Program-made: the position numbers and the translations under genes
Assembly: GCF_029224025.1 (NCBI RefSeq)
Contig: NZ_CP119392.1
Coordinates: 1,449,001-1,513,000 of the forward strand
DNA: 64,000 nucleotides
Source: Rhodanobacter sp. AS-Z3
GTDB lineage: Bacteria > Pseudomonadota > Gammaproteobacteria > Xanthomonadales > Rhodanobacteraceae
Direction of reading: 5' to 3'
Notes under the pieces: generated by a model
What the model saw: the letters and a program-made list of their open reading frames with translations, nothing else
Told to the model about the DNA's origin: nothing
The model's database searches: none
Part shown: one piece after another, positions 16,095 through 26,242 of the stretch
Layout: every line of letters starts with the position of its first letter
Position numbering within the stretch: position 1 is the first letter of the stretch

Positions 16095-16877
16095 ATGAGC
16101 GAGCTTTCGCCCGTCCGCCCACCCCGTCACCGGGGTATTTACCTGTTGCCGAACCTGTTCACCACGGGGGCGATGTTCGCGGGTTTCTACGCCATTATTG
16201 CCAGTATTGGTGGACGCTACTCCGAAGCGGCCGTGGCCGTGTTCATTGCCGCGGTGCTGGACGGCATGGATGGTCGGGTGGCCCGGATGACCGGCACGCA
16301 GACCGAATTCGGCGTGCAGTACGACTCGTTGTCCGACCTGATCAGCTTCGGGCTGGCGCCATCGCTGGTGATGTACACATGGTCGTTGTCCACGCTGCGC
16401 GAGTTCGGCCCGCTGTGGGGCAAGCTGGGCTGGGCCGCGGCATTCATCTACGCCGCTTGCGCTGCGCTGCGGCTGGCACGTTTCAATACCCAGGCTGGCG
16501 TGGCCGACAAGCGCTATTTCCAGGGGCTGGCCAGCCCGGCGGCGGCGGCGGTCTGCATGTCGTTTGTGTGGAGCGTGGAGAAGTTCGGCTTGCCGGGCAG
16601 CGATTTTTGTTTCATTACCGCGGCGATGGCAATTGTGGTCGGTTTACTGATGGTCAGCCGCTTTCGTTACTTCAGTTTCAAGTCGTTGCCGATGGGCAAT
16701 CACCAACTGGTGCCGTTTGGCTGGATGGTGGTGGCGGTGCTGTTGCTGGCCTTGCTGATCCTCGACACGGCGCGCGTGTTGTTCGCCGGCTTCACGCTCT
16801 ACATGTTGTCCGGGCCGGTATTCACGATCTGGAGCGTGGCCACGCATCGGCGCCGCACGCGGCGCAACCCGGCATGA
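16095..16877 (+). CDS. pssA: CDP-diacylglycerol-serine O-phosphatidyltransferase
   Basis: Makes phosphatidylserine, the precursor of phosphatidylethanolamine; 260 aa integral membrane enzyme. The CDP-alcohol phosphotransferase motif D-G-x2-A-R-x8-G-x3-D-x3-D is visible as DGMDGRVARMTGT...FGVQYDSLSD (residues 56-81). It is preceded by the typical start GIYLLPNLFTTGAMFAGFYA and followed by about five hydrophobic segments. The short membrane form (PssA of the Bacillus/Sinorhizobium type) is usual in Xanthomonadales. Its stop overlaps the next ATG (ATGA), so it is cotranscribed with the holD-like and rimI genes. Confidence 0.92.
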   Translation: MSELSPVRPPRHRGIYLLPNLFTTGAMFAGFYAIIASIGGRYSEAAVAVFIAAVLDGMDGRVARMTGTQTEFGVQYDSLSDLISFGLAPSLVMYTWSLSTLREFGPLWGKLGWAAAFIYAACAALRLARFNTQAGVADKRYFQGLASPAAAAVCMSFVWSVEKFGLPGSDFCFITAAMAIVVGLLMVSRFRYFSFKSLPMGNHQLVPFGWMVVAVLLLALLILDTARVLFAGFTLYMLSGPVFTIWSVATHRRRTRRNPA

Positions 16878-17374
16878 GCCCGTTGGCGCAGTCGTCGTTC
16901 GACGCGGGCCATCGCGATCGGGTGCTGCGCGCGCTGGGGGTGACACCATGGATTCGGCGCGGGTTGCCAGTTGCGGCAGTCCAGTGCAACGAGTCGGGCG
17001 CGGGGGTTGACGCCACGACCGATGCGGCGGGCCCGGTGGCTTGCGTAGTGGTTCTTCCCGACGGCTGCACCACCCGCGAACTGGATCTGGTCAGTCGCGC
17101 GCTGATGGGTTGTGGCGCCGTTCTGGCGCGCGCCGCGCGAGTGGTAGTGCGTGAGGGGCAACTGGCGGTGGCGCCCGAAGCGCAGGCGTACCTGGTTTTC
17201 GGCGAGGCGCAGGCGCATGCACTTGGGCGTGCCTTGCCGGCGGCCGTGATGCATCGCGCGCAGATCGTGCTGGTCGATGAGCCAGCGCAGGTGTTGATCC
17301 ACGCCGAGGCCAAGCGGCGGTTGTGGAATGCACTGCGCAGCGTGCGTCGCACGCTGGCTCTGGCGGGTGATTGA
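16874..17374 (+). CDS. holD: Probable DNA polymerase III psi subunit (HolD-like)
   Basis: A 166-aa soluble protein starting at the ATG that overlaps the pssA stop. The N-terminus has RDRVLRALGVTPWIRRG, comparable with the QLQQLGITQWSLRRP start of E. coli HolD. The C-terminus has AKRRLWNALRSVRRTL, comparable with ARAALWQQI. The gene directly before rimI is holD in E. coli, so position supports the assignment. The psi subunit links the clamp loader to chi and SSB. The similarity is weak and the middle is diverged, so the name is partly positional. Confidence 0.55.
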   Translation: MSPLAQSSFDAGHRDRVLRALGVTPWIRRGLPVAAVQCNESGAGVDATTDAAGPVACVVVLPDGCTTRELDLVSRALMGCGAVLARAARVVVREGQLAVAPEAQAYLVFGEAQAHALGRALPAAVMHRAQIVLVDEPAQVLIHAEAKRRLWNALRSVRRTLALAGD

Positions 17375-17376
17375 GT

Positions 17377-17859
17377 ATGTCGGCGCTGACCAGACCGGTG
17401 ATCCAGGTGCGCGCCATGCGCGCCGAGGATCTGGATACGGTCAGTGCCATGGAAAACGCGTCTTACGACTTTCCCTGGTCACTCGGCATCTTTCGTGATT
17501 GTCTGAAAACCGGCCATCCCTGCTGGCTGCTGTGCATGGACGAGGTGATTGCCGGTTACGGCATCCTGTCGATGGGCGCCGGCGAGGCGCATGTGCTGAA
17601 CATCTGCATCGGTACGCAATGGCGTGGTCGCGGACTGGGTCGGCACCTGCTGGGTCGGCTGGTCGACATCGCGCGCTGGAACGGTGCCGAGCGCGTCTTT
17701 CTGGAAGTACGGCCGTCCAACCCGTTGGCGAAGGCGCTGTACGAGTCGGTGGGTTTCTGCGAGATCGGCCGTCGTCCGCGCTATTACCCGGCGCATGAAG
17801 GCCGCGAGGAAGCGATCGTGATGGTGCTCGAGAGTGCCGCAGGCAATCTCGAACAATAG
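17377..17859 (+). CDS. rimI: Ribosomal-protein-alanine N-acetyltransferase
   Basis: GNAT-fold acetyltransferase of 160 aa that acetylates the N-terminal alanine of ribosomal protein S18 in the RimI family. The acetyl-CoA site is IGTQWRGRGLGRHLLGRL (Q/RxxGxG/A, about residues 82-95). The typical end of the family is LEVRPSNPLAKALYESVGFCEIGRRPRYYPA. The ATG at 17377 lies 2 bp after the stop of the preceding gene. Third gene of a pssA-holD-rimI operon. Confidence 0.9.
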   Translation: MSALTRPVIQVRAMRAEDLDTVSAMENASYDFPWSLGIFRDCLKTGHPCWLLCMDEVIAGYGILSMGAGEAHVLNICIGTQWRGRGLGRHLLGRLVDIARWNGAERVFLEVRPSNPLAKALYESVGFCEIGRRPRYYPAHEGREEAIVMVLESAAGNLEQ

Positions 17860-17890
17860 GCGGCACGTTCGGCTTTTCGCGTGGCAAGCC

Positions 17891-17907
17891 GGCGGGCAGT
17901 GCCCGCC
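17891..17907. repeat. Short REP-like hairpin between rimI and valS
   Basis: GGCGGGC/GCCCGCC stem with a 3-nt loop, extended outward by CCGG/CCGG with mismatches. It sits in the 56-bp space between convergent genes. The unit resembles GGCGGGCA(C/G)TGCCCGCC hairpins scattered in related genomes; a second one of the same type is at 23108-23124. Confidence 0.45.
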
Positions 17908-17915
17908 CTACCGGT

Positions 17916-20747
17916 TCATTGCTGCAGCTTCTGCGCCTGTTCGCGCAAAGCGCCCAGCGTGGTGTTCCAGTCGGCAATGCGCTGACGTTCCTGGGTAACC
18001 ACTTCGGCCGGTGCATTGGCCACGAAGTTCGCGTTGCTCAGCTTGCCCTCGCACTTCTTGATCTCGATCTCGATCCGCGTGATTTCCTTGGTCAGACGCG
18101 CCTTTTCGGCATCCAGATCGATCAGGCCAGCCAGCGGGATCATCACTCGCAAGCTGCCGACCACCGCCGCCGCCGATGCCGGCTCATCGGTACCCGCTTC
18201 GATCCACTGGGGCGCTTCAGTGCGGGCAAGGAAGCTGATCTGCGCGGCGAATTTGCTGACTCGCGCGTGATCGTTGGTGTCGCCATCGGCGAACAGCAAC
18301 GGGATGACTTTCGCGGGCGAGATGTTCATTTCCGAGCGGATCTTGCGGATGCCGGAGAGCACGTTCTTGAACCACTCGATCTCGGCGGTCGCTGCATTGT
18401 CCTCGATCATCTCCGCGGCGTTCGGCCACGGTCGGTGGATCAGGCTGGCTTCGGTGAGTGCAAGCTTCGGCCCCACCGACGCCCAGATTTCTTCGGTGAT
18501 GAAGGGGATCACCGGGTGCAGTGCGCGCAGCACCGATTCCAGCACCACCAGCAAGGTGTGCCGGGTGGACGCGGCTGCCACCGCGTCATCACCATTCAAG
18601 GCCGGTTTTGACAATTCCAGGAACCAGTCGCAGTACTCGTTCCAGACGAACTCGTACAAGGCCTGTGCCAGATGATCGAAGCGATAGCTGACGAAGTGCT
18701 GTTCCACTTCGGCAAGGGTTTGCTTGAGGCGGGTGAGAATCCAGCGCTCCGCTTCGGTGACCGGTGCGCCCACGGGAGCAGCGATCTCGCCTTCCGGCAA
18801 ATTCATCAGCACGAAGCGCGCCGCATTCCACAACTTGTTGCAGAACGCCTTGTAGCCTTCGGCGCGTTTGATGTCGAAGTTGATGGTGCGGCTGTAGCTG
18901 GCGAGCGCGGCGAAGGTGAAGCGCAGCGCATCGGTGCCGATCGCCGGAATGCCGTCGGGGTAATCCTTGCGAATGCGCTTTTCGACCTTGGCGCGCACCT
19001 GCGGAATCAGCAATGACTTGGTGGACTTCTCGACCAGCGGTTCCAGCGCGATGCCGTCGATCAGGTCCAGCGGGTCCAGCGTGTTGCCCTTGGACTTGGA
19101 CATCTTCTGGCCTTCCGCATCACGCACGATCGCGTTGATGTAGACCTCGCGGAACGGAATCTGGCCGGTGAAATATTTGGTGGCCATCACCATCCGGGCG
19201 ACCCAGAAGAAGATGATGTCGAAACCGGTGACCAGCACGGCGCTGGGCAGGAAGAGTTTGTCGTTCTCCCAGTTCGCCACGACGTCACCATGCTCGTTCT
19301 TTACCGGGCCGTTGGCCGGCCAGCCGAGCGTGGAGAACGGCCACAGCGCGGAGGAGAACCAGGTGTCGAGCACATCCTCGTCCTGGCGCAGCGCACCGAC
19401 TGGCTCGCTGCTGGCGCTGGCGCGCGCGTCGGCCTCGTCTTCGCCAACGAAGATGTTGCCCGCTTCGTCGTACCACGCCGGAATGCGATGGCCCCACCAC
19501 AGCTGGCGGCTGATGCACCAGTCCTGGATGTTGTCCAGCCACTGCGTATACGTGTTCGCCCAGTTTTCCGGGACAAACTTGATCTCGCCCGAACGCACGG
19601 CCTCCAGCGCCGGCTCGGTAATGGCCTTGCGGCCACCCGGGCGGCCATCGGCCTGCACCTCGTTGGTGAGGTCGACGAACCACTGATCGGTCAGCATCGG
19701 TTCGATCACCGCGTCCGAACGCTGGCTTACCGGCACCTGCAGCTTGTGCGCCTTCGTCTCGACCAGCAGATCGGAAGCATCGAGTTCGGCGACGATCAGC
19801 TTGCGTGCTTCGTAGCGATCCATGCCACGGTACTTTTCCGGCGCGTTGTCGTTGACCTTCGCATCCAGGGTAAAGATGGTGATCGGTGCCAGCTTGTGGC
19901 GCTGGCCGATCGCATAGTCGTTGAAGTCGTGCGCCGGCGTGATCTTCACGCAGCCGGTGCCGAAATCCTTGTCGACATAGTCGTCGGCGATCACTGGAAT
20001 CTGCCGACCGACCAGCGGCAAGGTCAACATTTTGCCGATCAGATGCGCGTAGCGCTCGTCTTCCGGATGCACCGCCACGGCGACGTCGCCGAGCATCGTT
20101 TCCGGACGGGTAGTGGCGACCACCAGGCTGTCGTCACTGCCAGTCACGGTGTAACGGATCAACCACATGTGGCCGTCGCGCTCGACGTTGTTCACTTCGA
20201 GGTCGGACACGGCGGTGCCCAGCGCCGGGTCCCAGTTCACCAGCCGGTTACCGCGGTAGATCAGGCCGGCGCGATACCAGTCGATGAACACCTTGCGCAC
20301 CGCGTCGGAAAGACCTTCGTCCATGGTGAAGCGTTCGCGCGACCAGTCGGCGGCGGCGCCGATGCGGCGCATCTGGTTGGTGATGGTGGAGCCGGATTCT
20401 TCCTTCCACTTCCACACACGCTCGATGAAGGCGTCGCGCCCAAGGTCGTGGCGGGTCTTCGCTTCGACCGCGAGTTGGTTTTCCACAATCTTTTGCGTGG
20501 CGATGCCGGCGTGGTCGGTGCCAACCTGCCACAGCGTGTTCATGCCGCGCATGCGCTGGTAGCGCACCAGCATGTCCATCACCGTCTGCTGGAACGCATG
20601 GCCCATGTGCAGCGTACCGGTGACATTCGGCGGCGGCAGCAGGATGCAGTAGGGATCACCGTGGCCCGATGGCTTGAATGCACCGCTGGCTTCCCAACGG
20701 GCATACCAGGTGGACTCGATCTGGGCGGGTTCGAAACTCTTTTCCAT
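17916..20747 (-). CDS. valS: Valyl-tRNA synthetase
   Basis: Class I aminoacyl-tRNA synthetase charging tRNA-Val, 943 aa (E. coli 951). The HIGH signature is HMGH (residues 47-50, in [12 protein letters not shown]), and KMSKS is at residues 548-552 ([11 protein letters not shown]). The editing domain lies between them ([19 protein letters not shown]). The C-terminal coiled coil (about 880-943, [26 protein letters not shown]) is characteristic of ValRS. I chose the ATG at 20747 because [18 protein letters not shown] is the family start; earlier in-frame codons add an unconserved stretch. Confidence 0.97.
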   Translation of the reverse strand: MEKSFEPAQIESTWYARWEASGAFKPSGHGDPYCILLPPPNVTGTLHMGHAFQQTVMDMLVRYQRMRGMNTLWQVGTDHAGIATQKIVENQLAVEAKTRHDLGRDAFIERVWKWKEESGSTITNQMRRIGAAADWSRERFTMDEGLSDAVRKVFIDWYRAGLIYRGNRLVNWDPALGTAVSDLEVNNVERDGHMWLIRYTVTGSDDSLVVATTRPETMLGDVAVAVHPEDERYAHLIGKMLTLPLVGRQIPVIADDYVDKDFGTGCVKITPAHDFNDYAIGQRHKLAPITIFTLDAKVNDNAPEKYRGMDRYEARKLIVAELDASDLLVETKAHKLQVPVSQRSDAVIEPMLTDQWFVDLTNEVQADGRPGGRKAITEPALEAVRSGEIKFVPENWANTYTQWLDNIQDWCISRQLWWGHRIPAWYDEAGNIFVGEDEADARASASSEPVGALRQDEDVLDTWFSSALWPFSTLGWPANGPVKNEHGDVVANWENDKLFLPSAVLVTGFDIIFFWVARMVMATKYFTGQIPFREVYINAIVRDAEGQKMSKSKGNTLDPLDLIDGIALEPLVEKSTKSLLIPQVRAKVEKRIRKDYPDGIPAIGTDALRFTFAALASYSRTINFDIKRAEGYKAFCNKLWNAARFVLMNLPEGEIAAPVGAPVTEAERWILTRLKQTLAEVEQHFVSYRFDHLAQALYEFVWNEYCDWFLELSKPALNGDDAVAAASTRHTLLVVLESVLRALHPVIPFITEEIWASVGPKLALTEASLIHRPWPNAAEMIEDNAATAEIEWFKNVLSGIRKIRSEMNISPAKVIPLLFADGDTNDHARVSKFAAQISFLARTEAPQWIEAGTDEPASAAAVVGSLRVMIPLAGLIDLDAEKARLTKEITRIEIEIKKCEGKLSNANFVANAPAEVVTQERQRIADWNTTLGALREQAQKLQQ

Positions 20748-20902
20748 CGGGATAGGCTCGGTGGCGTGTGCGCGGCGCACGCTTTGTCATGGGGAAAGCG
20801 GTGATTGTACGGGGCGGCGGCTGGGCTGCCAAAAGCGCCCATGGACGGACCGTACTTTCCGCGGGCGAGACGCGTGTCGGGACCGCGCCGTTCAAGACCT
20901 GC

Positions 20903-21628
20903 CTATTTGGCCGCAACCTGGTGTTTTCGCTCGACCAGATAGAGTCTGCGCGTGTCGGCGTCAGCGTGAACGCCGCAGCGACTGACTTCAGCCACCAGAC
21001 GCGTGCCTGCGTAGCGTTCCGGGGCGGACAGCTCAATCACGCATTCGGCATATCGGGCGCGTTCCACCTCGAGAATGCGGTCGTAATTGGCGAGGGTGCT
21101 GTAGCGGGTTTCGATATCGGGGTTGAGCGTGGCGGCGAGTGCCTGCACCGACGCAACCGACATGCTGGGCGCAGCCTTCTCGTAGAGTGTGCGAACGGCT
21201 TGATCTTCGCGCGCGTGCATGGATTTCATCAGCGCGATGGTCTCGACCCGGCAGGCCACTCCCAGCGCAATCACCGCGCCGTACCAGGCAAGCACGCGCA
21301 AGCGCGTCGCCAGCCCAACCCACAGCGCCAGTCGCGGCCAGATCAGTCCGGCGAGCAGGCCCAATACGCCGAGGATGAGAAGCCCATTGGACAGCCGGGT
21401 GCCGGTGATTGCGGCCACCGGCACCCGGGATCGGTAGAACAGTCCGTCCACCCAGGCGTATCCACCTGCCAGCGTTGCCAGCACTGGCAATGCCAAGACC
21501 AGAACAGCCAGAACGATGGCGATACCGAACACAGCGGCAGTCGGGAACGCCTTGTCATCGAGCGATACGTGGGCCGCCGTCGTAGTGGCGACGGCGGCCT
21601 CATGGCTGGCTTCGCGCTCAGCTGTCAT
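20903..21628 (-). CDS. Unrecognised membrane protein
   Basis: A 241-aa protein that I cannot assign to a family. The N-terminal 25 residues are polar. Membrane segments follow at about residues 31-55 (AVFGIAIVLAVLVLALPVLATLAGG), 83-100 and 112-130. The C-terminal 100 residues are soluble and probably outside the cytoplasm: a helical part (EDQAVRTLYEKAAPSMSVASVQALAATLNPDIETRY) and ERYAGTRLVAEVSRCGVHADADTRRLYLVERKHQ, which looks like a small beta domain. It starts 1 bp after the hemE stop, so it is cotranscribed with hemE. Confidence 0.7.
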   Translation of the reverse strand: MTAEREASHEAAVATTTAAHVSLDDKAFPTAAVFGIAIVLAVLVLALPVLATLAGGYAWVDGLFYRSRVPVAAITGTRLSNGLLILGVLGLLAGLIWPRLALWVGLATRLRVLAWYGAVIALGVACRVETIALMKSMHAREDQAVRTLYEKAAPSMSVASVQALAATLNPDIETRYSTLANYDRILEVERARYAECVIELSAPERYAGTRLVAEVSRCGVHADADTRRLYLVERKHQVAAK

Positions 21629-21629
21629 T

Positions 21630-22709
21630 TCAAACCAGTGAACGGGAACGCAGCGTGCGGCCGTAGCTGTGCACTTCGTCCACCAGCACCTTGACGTGCT
21701 CGGGATTCACTTCCGGCGTGATGCCGTGGCCGAGATTGAACACGTGGCCGGGGTGGTTGCCGTAGCTGTCCATGACGAGGCGGGCTTCACGGCGGATCAC
21801 CTCCGGGCTGGCGCGCAGGATCGCCGGATCGAGATTGCCTTGCAGTGCGACCTTGCCGGCGACCGCGCGGCGGGCGTCAGCGAGATCAACCGTCCAGTCG
21901 ACGCCCAGGGCAGCGCAGCCGCTGTCGGCCATCTCGGCCAAATGCGCGCCCGCTCCCTTGGAGAACAGGATGACCGGCAGCTCCCGCGCGAGCGGGTCAG
22001 CCTTCAACGCCGCGACGATCTGGGTCAGATAGCGCAACGAGAATTCGCGGAACGGCGCGGGCCCGAGCAGGCCGCCCCAGGTATCGAAGATCATCAGCGC
22101 CTGTGCGCCGGCGGCGGCCTGGGCGATGAGATAGGCGGCGACGGACTTTGCCAGTGTTTCGAGCAGCTGGTGGGCAAGCTTCGGTTCGTTCCAGCACATC
22201 GCCTTCAGCGTGGCGAAGTCGCGCGAGCCATGGCCTTCGACCATGTAGCAGGCCAGCGTCCACGGGCTGCCGGAAAAACCGATCAGCGGCACGCGACCGT
22301 GCAGTTCCTGGCGGATCAGCCGCACCGCATCCATCACGTAACGCAGTTCGCCGTCCATGTCGGGCACGGCGAGTTTGCCGATCTCGGCCGCCGTGCGCAC
22401 CGGGCGCGCGAACTGCGGGCCTTCGCCATGGGCGAACGACAAGCCCAGGCCCATCGCATCGGGAATCGTGAGGATGTCGGAGAACAGGATCGCCGCGTCG
22501 AGATCGAAGCGTTCCAGCGGCTGCAAAGTCACTTCGCAAGCGAATTGCGGGTTCTGCGCCAACCCCATGAAATTGCCCGCGCGTTCGCGGGTGGCGCGGT
22601 ATTCCGGCAGGTAGCGGCCGGCCTGGCGCATCACCCAGATCGGCGTGGTGTCGGTGGGTTCGCGGCGCAGCGCACGCAGGAAGCGGTCGTTCTTCAACAC
22701 ATCGGTCAT
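21630..22709 (-). CDS. hemE: Uroporphyrinogen decarboxylase
   Basis: Haem biosynthesis enzyme that decarboxylates the four acetate side chains of uroporphyrinogen III to give coproporphyrinogen III; 359 aa. The signature [20 protein letters not shown] lies near the N-terminus (about residues 23-42). The second signature is [22 protein letters not shown], and the active-site Asp lies in [15 protein letters not shown]. The C-terminal stretch [15 protein letters not shown] is also conserved. It follows the WGR-domain gene by 5 bp. Confidence 0.97.
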   Translation of the reverse strand: MTDVLKNDRFLRALRREPTDTTPIWVMRQAGRYLPEYRATRERAGNFMGLAQNPQFACEVTLQPLERFDLDAAILFSDILTIPDAMGLGLSFAHGEGPQFARPVRTAAEIGKLAVPDMDGELRYVMDAVRLIRQELHGRVPLIGFSGSPWTLACYMVEGHGSRDFATLKAMCWNEPKLAHQLLETLAKSVAAYLIAQAAAGAQALMIFDTWGGLLGPAPFREFSLRYLTQIVAALKADPLARELPVILFSKGAGAHLAEMADSGCAALGVDWTVDLADARRAVAGKVALQGNLDPAILRASPEVIRREARLVMDSYGNHPGHVFNLGHGITPEVNPEHVKVLVDEVHSYGRTLRSRSLV

Positions 22710-22714
22710 TTCAA

Positions 22715-22975
22715 TCAGCGTCCGTACGGGCCTTCCAGCCCTTGGGCAAACATCAGGCGGAAGCCGCGCTTTAGTTGGGCGTCGCGGGCCTTCTCGAAAG
22801 CGGCAACGGCTTCGTCGCGTTCCAGGAATTGTTCGCGCTTCATCGTGGCGCGGCCACCCTGGATGCCAGCTTCGCCGTATAGCGTCCAGCCGCCGAGCAG
22901 ATCCTGCTCCAGCGTGATCTGGACATAGCGAGGTGCGTCGGTATTGCCGGGCACGGTTTGCAGATAAAGGCGCAT
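22715..22975 (-). CDS. Small WGR-domain protein
   Basis: An 86-aa protein made of a single WGR domain: [35 protein letters not shown], the pattern in which the W-G-R residues sit within WTLYGEAG...GGR. WGR domains occur in poly(ADP-ribose) polymerases and in stand-alone bacterial proteins, and are thought to bind nucleic acid. AGGA 5 nt before the ATG at 22975 sets the start. It is the first gene of a probable operon with hemE and the membrane protein. No function is known for the stand-alone form. Confidence 0.8.
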   Translation of the reverse strand: MRLYLQTVPGNTDAPRYVQITLEQDLLGGWTLYGEAGIQGGRATMKREQFLERDEAVAAFEKARDAQLKRGFRLMFAQGLEGPYGR

Positions 22976-23107
22976 GACTTCCAGGAATGCAGCACGAACG
23001 GGCGCGTAGCCGGACGGCACAGTTTATAGGATTTGCGCCGCGACGCCCGTTGCGCGGTTGGGGCGTGTCGTCACACGCGTGGTGCTTCGTCGTGCGAGCG
23101 GCCGCAG

Positions 23108-23124
23108 GGCGGACACTGTCCGCC
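23108..23124. repeat. Short REP-like hairpin in the aroB-WGR gap
   Basis: GGCGGAC/GTCCGCC stem with an ACT loop, followed by GGCTTTT. It resembles the element at 17891-17907. It lies in the gap between the aroB stop and the WGR gene promoter region and could contribute to termination on the plus strand, but no plus-strand gene precedes it. Confidence 0.4.
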
Positions 23125-23164
23125 GGCTTTTCGATTTACCGGGATGTTTCGCTTGCGGCAGTTT

Positions 23165-23237
23165 GCAGGAGCGCACCCTGTGCGCGATGCTTTCCCGCCA
23201 CGTAACGCCGAGCATCGCGCACACGGTGCGCTGCTAC
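23165..23237. repeat. REP-like palindrome at the 3' end of aroB
   Basis: Imperfect inverted repeat. The left arm (23165-23191) reads GCAGGAGCGCACCCTGTGCG and continues CGATGCT. The right arm (23211-23237) is its near-complement, ending GGTGCGCTGCTAC. The right arm contains the aroB stop codon (23236-23234), so the palindrome folds just at the end of the aroB message. GTAGCAGCGCAC-type termini are like those of other REP families in this group. Confidence 0.65.
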
Positions 23238-24313
23238 GAGAGGATAGCCAGCACGTCGGCTTCGTCCACGCCGCCGACGATCTCGGCGCGGCCGATGCCG
23301 CGCCAAAGGATCAGCCGCAGACTGCCGGCGGTGTTCTTTTTGTCCAGCCGCATCAGCTCCAGCAATTGCCGCGCATCCATGCCGGGTGGAATCGTTACGG
23401 GCAGGCCGAGCCTTTCCAGCAGGCGTTGCAATCGTGCGGTGGCGGCAGGCGCGCTCATACCCAGCCGTTCGGACAGTCGCGCCGCCAGCAGCATGCCGAC
23501 GGCGACGCCTTCGCCGTGCAGCAACGTGATGTAGTTGCCCGCCGTTTCCAGCGCGTGGCCGAAGGTGTGGCCCAAGTTGAGCAGGGCGCGCTCGCCTTGT
23601 TCGGTTTCGTCACGGGCGACCACGCCGGCCTTGTACGTCACCTTGCGCGCGATCGCCTCCATCACGATGGCCGGATCGCGTGCGGCGAGTGCGTCGGCGT
23701 GTTGTTCCAGCCAGGCGAAGAACGGCTCGTCACCGATCGCTGCACCCTTGATCACTTCGGCCAGGCCGGCACGGTATTCACGATCGGGCAAGGTGGCGAG
23801 GGTATCGATGTCGGCGAACACCGCGCGCGGCTGATGGAACGCGCCGGCAAGGTTCTTGCCGACCGGCAGGTTGACGCCGGTCTTGCCGCCGACGGAAGAG
23901 TCCACCATCGCCAGCAAGGTGGTTGGCATCTGGACGAAGTCGATGCCGCGCATCCAGCACGCGGCACTGAAGCCGGCCAGGTCGCCGACCACGCCGCCAC
24001 CCAATGCGATCACGCAGGCATCGCGGGTGGCGCCGAGTTGGCCCAGAGCTTCCAGTGCGCGGCCCACGTTGGCAAAACTCTTGTGCGCCTCCCCGTCGTC
24101 AAGCAGAAACGACGACCAGTGCAGTCCTTCCAGTCCCGCTTCAATGCGCGGCAGGTATAGCGGCGCCACCGTGGTGTTGCTGAGTACCAGTGCATGCCGC
24201 CCGCGCAACATGGCGCGCCAGCGCGCGTGGTCGCCGAGCAGGCCGCTGCCGATCCAGACCGGGTAGCTGCGTTGGCCGAGTGCGACGGTGATGTGCTGGA
24301 TTGCCGAATTCAT
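23234..24313 (-). CDS. aroB: 3-dehydroquinate synthase
   Basis: Second step of the shikimate pathway: converts DAHP to 3-dehydroquinate with NAD and a metal ion; 359 aa. The NAD/active-site region is [12 protein letters not shown]...[26 protein letters not shown]. The substrate-binding stretch [26 protein letters not shown] and the metal-ligand motif [12 protein letters not shown] are intact. The ATG at 24313 overlaps the aroK stop (ATGA), giving the usual aroK-aroB coupling. An upstream in-frame codon at 24349 would lie inside aroK and is not needed. Confidence 0.96.
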   Translation of the reverse strand: MNSAIQHITVALGQRSYPVWIGSGLLGDHARWRAMLRGRHALVLSNTTVAPLYLPRIEAGLEGLHWSSFLLDDGEAHKSFANVGRALEALGQLGATRDACVIALGGGVVGDLAGFSAACWMRGIDFVQMPTTLLAMVDSSVGGKTGVNLPVGKNLAGAFHQPRAVFADIDTLATLPDREYRAGLAEVIKGAAIGDEPFFAWLEQHADALAARDPAIVMEAIARKVTYKAGVVARDETEQGERALLNLGHTFGHALETAGNYITLLHGEGVAVGMLLAARLSERLGMSAPAATARLQRLLERLGLPVTIPPGMDARQLLELMRLDKKNTAGSLRLILWRGIGRAEIVGGVDEADVLAILS

Positions 24314-24864
24314 GCCGTGTGCCTGGGTGATGCGGAGGAGTTTTGCCAATGCCGGTCGATCAGCGCGATGCAGCGCTCGCTGGCGGCGGCGACGCTGCCG
24401 TGTTCGCCGGGTATGGCCAGTTCGGCCAACTCGCGGTAGATCGGTGCGCGTATCGAGGCCATCGCTTGCAGCCGTTCGCGGCGGTTGGGCACGGCCAGCA
24501 GCGGACGTCGATGGTCGCGTTCGAGTCGTTCAAGTTGTTGTTCGATGGTGGTCTGCAGCCAGATCACGTAACCGCGTTCGACGAGGTAGGTGCGATTCAT
24601 CGGCGCCAGCACCGCGCCAGCGCCGGTGGCCAGCAAAACGCCTGCGCGCTGGCTGATTTCATCCAGCAACAGGCTTTCGCGTTCGCGGAATCCAGCCTCG
24701 CCTTCGATCTCGAAGACGGTGTTTACATCGACGCCGCAATGTTGTTCGATCTCGTGGTCGAGGTCGACGAACGACAAACCGTAGTGCGCGGCAAGTCGTC
24801 GCCCGATCGAGGTCTTGCCGGCGCCGGTCGGGCCGATGATGAAAAGATTGGACGACGGATTCAT
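24310..24864 (-). CDS. aroK: Shikimate kinase
   Basis: Phosphorylates shikimate in aromatic amino acid synthesis; 184 aa, usual length. The Walker A motif is GPTGAGKTS (about residues 11-19). The shikimate-binding DLDHEIE and the family pattern [13 protein letters not shown] are present. RRPLL, the lid arginine region, is also there. One oddity: the conserved Gly-Gly-Gly loop reads TGAGAV, with Ala for the middle Gly. The neighbour aroB overlaps by 4 bp. Confidence 0.93.
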   Translation of the reverse strand: MNPSSNLFIIGPTGAGKTSIGRRLAAHYGLSFVDLDHEIEQHCGVDVNTVFEIEGEAGFRERESLLLDEISQRAGVLLATGAGAVLAPMNRTYLVERGYVIWLQTTIEQQLERLERDHRRPLLAVPNRRERLQAMASIRAPIYRELAELAIPGEHGSVAAASERCIALIDRHWQNSSASPRHTA

Positions 24865-24997
24865 GCTTGAATGCTAACAGGGCCGATCAAGCTGTTTCGG
24901 TCCATCCGTTATCACCCTTGGTAACCATCGGTCGTATGGATGAGGTCGATGCAGTCAGGCCATTGAGGCAACACCGACAGAATGACGGGAGGTGGTA

Positions 24998-25831
24998 GTG
25001 AGCGAACGTATCCTGCTGGCCGGGTGTGGCGACCTGGGCATGCGCGTGGCGCAGCGCCTGCTGGCGCGTGGCGATGAAGTCTGGGCGCTGCGACGGCAGC
25101 CACCCGCACGTGATGGTTCGGGTATCCACTGGTTGCGTGGCGACCTGACCGAGCCCTCCAGTTTCGGCAAATTGCCCACGGGCATGACCCGGCTGGTCTA
25201 TTTGCCTGCACCGGATGTTCGCGACAAGGCCACCTATCGCGCGCTTTTTGTGGGAGGCCTGCGTCACCTGCTGGAGGCGCTTGATGGCCGCACATTGCGG
25301 CGTGTGCTGTTCGTTTCATCCAGTGCCGTCTATGGCGAGCACGATGGCGACTGGGTTGATGAAAGCAGCCCGACGGCGCCGCGTGGCTTCAACGGCTCGG
25401 TGTTGCGCGAGGCCGAGCAATGGTTGTCGGAACAGCCGCTGGAATCCATCGTATTGCGGCTGGCCGGCTTGTATGGGCCCGGTCGCCTGCAACTGGTCGA
25501 GCGCCTGCGCGCAGGACAGGTGCGCGTGCCGCGTGAGGCGCCGCATTGGTCCAATCGGGTGCACATCGATGACGCCGCCGCGGCGATCGCGCATTTGTTG
25601 CATGTGGCCAAGCCGCAACCGCTGTACCTGGGTGTCGACGACACACCGATGCCGCTGGACGAGTTGTACGATTTCCTTGCGGCGCTGATCGATGTGCCCG
25701 CTCCTGCCGAAGGTGCGCCGCCGGTTGGTGTTGGCAGCAAGCGTTTGAGCAACGCGCGCCTGCGCGCCAGTGGCTGGACGCCGCACTGGCCGGATGCGCG
25801 CGAGGGTTACGCGGCTCTGCTCGACAACTGA
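24998..25831 (+). CDS. NAD(P)-dependent epimerase/dehydratase family protein (YeeZ-like)
   Basis: A 277-aa short-chain dehydrogenase of the extended/atypical type. The Rossmann start is RILLAGCGDLGMRVAQRLLARG (G-x-G-x2-G variant), and VSSSAVYGEHDGDWVDE contains the Tyr of the family. YxxxK is not intact: the expected Lys position falls in VLREAEQWL, as in the atypical YeeZ-like group. VLRLAGLYGPGR and NRVHIDDAAAAI are further conserved stretches. The start is GTG at 24998, five nt after GGGAGG. Substrate unknown. Confidence 0.8.
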   Translation: MSERILLAGCGDLGMRVAQRLLARGDEVWALRRQPPARDGSGIHWLRGDLTEPSSFGKLPTGMTRLVYLPAPDVRDKATYRALFVGGLRHLLEALDGRTLRRVLFVSSSAVYGEHDGDWVDESSPTAPRGFNGSVLREAEQWLSEQPLESIVLRLAGLYGPGRLQLVERLRAGQVRVPREAPHWSNRVHIDDAAAAIAHLLHVAKPQPLYLGVDDTPMPLDELYDFLAALIDVPAPAEGAPPVGVGSKRLSNARLRASGWTPHWPDAREGYAALLDN

Positions 25832-25849
25832 TTCCCACGGAGCACCATC

Positions 25850-26194
25850 ATGGCAAAGACCATTCCACACCAGCAGGTCAGCACCACCAACGAAATCCCC
25901 GGCTGTCGCATCGTGCGCTCGTTCGGCATCGTGCGTGGCATCACCGTACGTTCGCGCAGCGTGGTCGGCAATCTGGGCGCTGCCTTGCAGACCATCGTTG
26001 GCGGCAATATTTCGATCTACACGGAACTGTGCGAAAAAGCGCGCGGCGAAGCGTTCGAGTTGATGCTGCAGCATGCCGCGGCGATGGGCGCCAATGGCGT
26101 GGTCGCAATGCGGTATGACGCCAACGAAGTGGCGCAAGGCGTGACCGAAGTGCTGGCCTACGGAACGGCGGTGCAGCTCGAAGCGTTAACGTGA
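25850..26194 (+). CDS. YbjQ/UPF0145-family protein
   Basis: A 114-aa protein of the YbjQ family: STTNEIPGCRIVRSFGIVRGITVRSR at the start and MGANGVVAMRYDANE toward the end are the two conserved stretches. The fold forms pentamers and has been called a putative heavy-metal-binding domain. It lies 18 bp after the dehydratase-like gene and may share its transcript. Function unproven. Confidence 0.85.
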   Translation: MAKTIPHQQVSTTNEIPGCRIVRSFGIVRGITVRSRSVVGNLGAALQTIVGGNISIYTELCEKARGEAFELMLQHAAAMGANGVVAMRYDANEVAQGVTEVLAYGTAVQLEALT

Positions 26195-26242
26195 GGTGAT
26201 TTTGCAGTGCGGCTTGGCGGGATCGGCCGGAGCAGTCCATGC

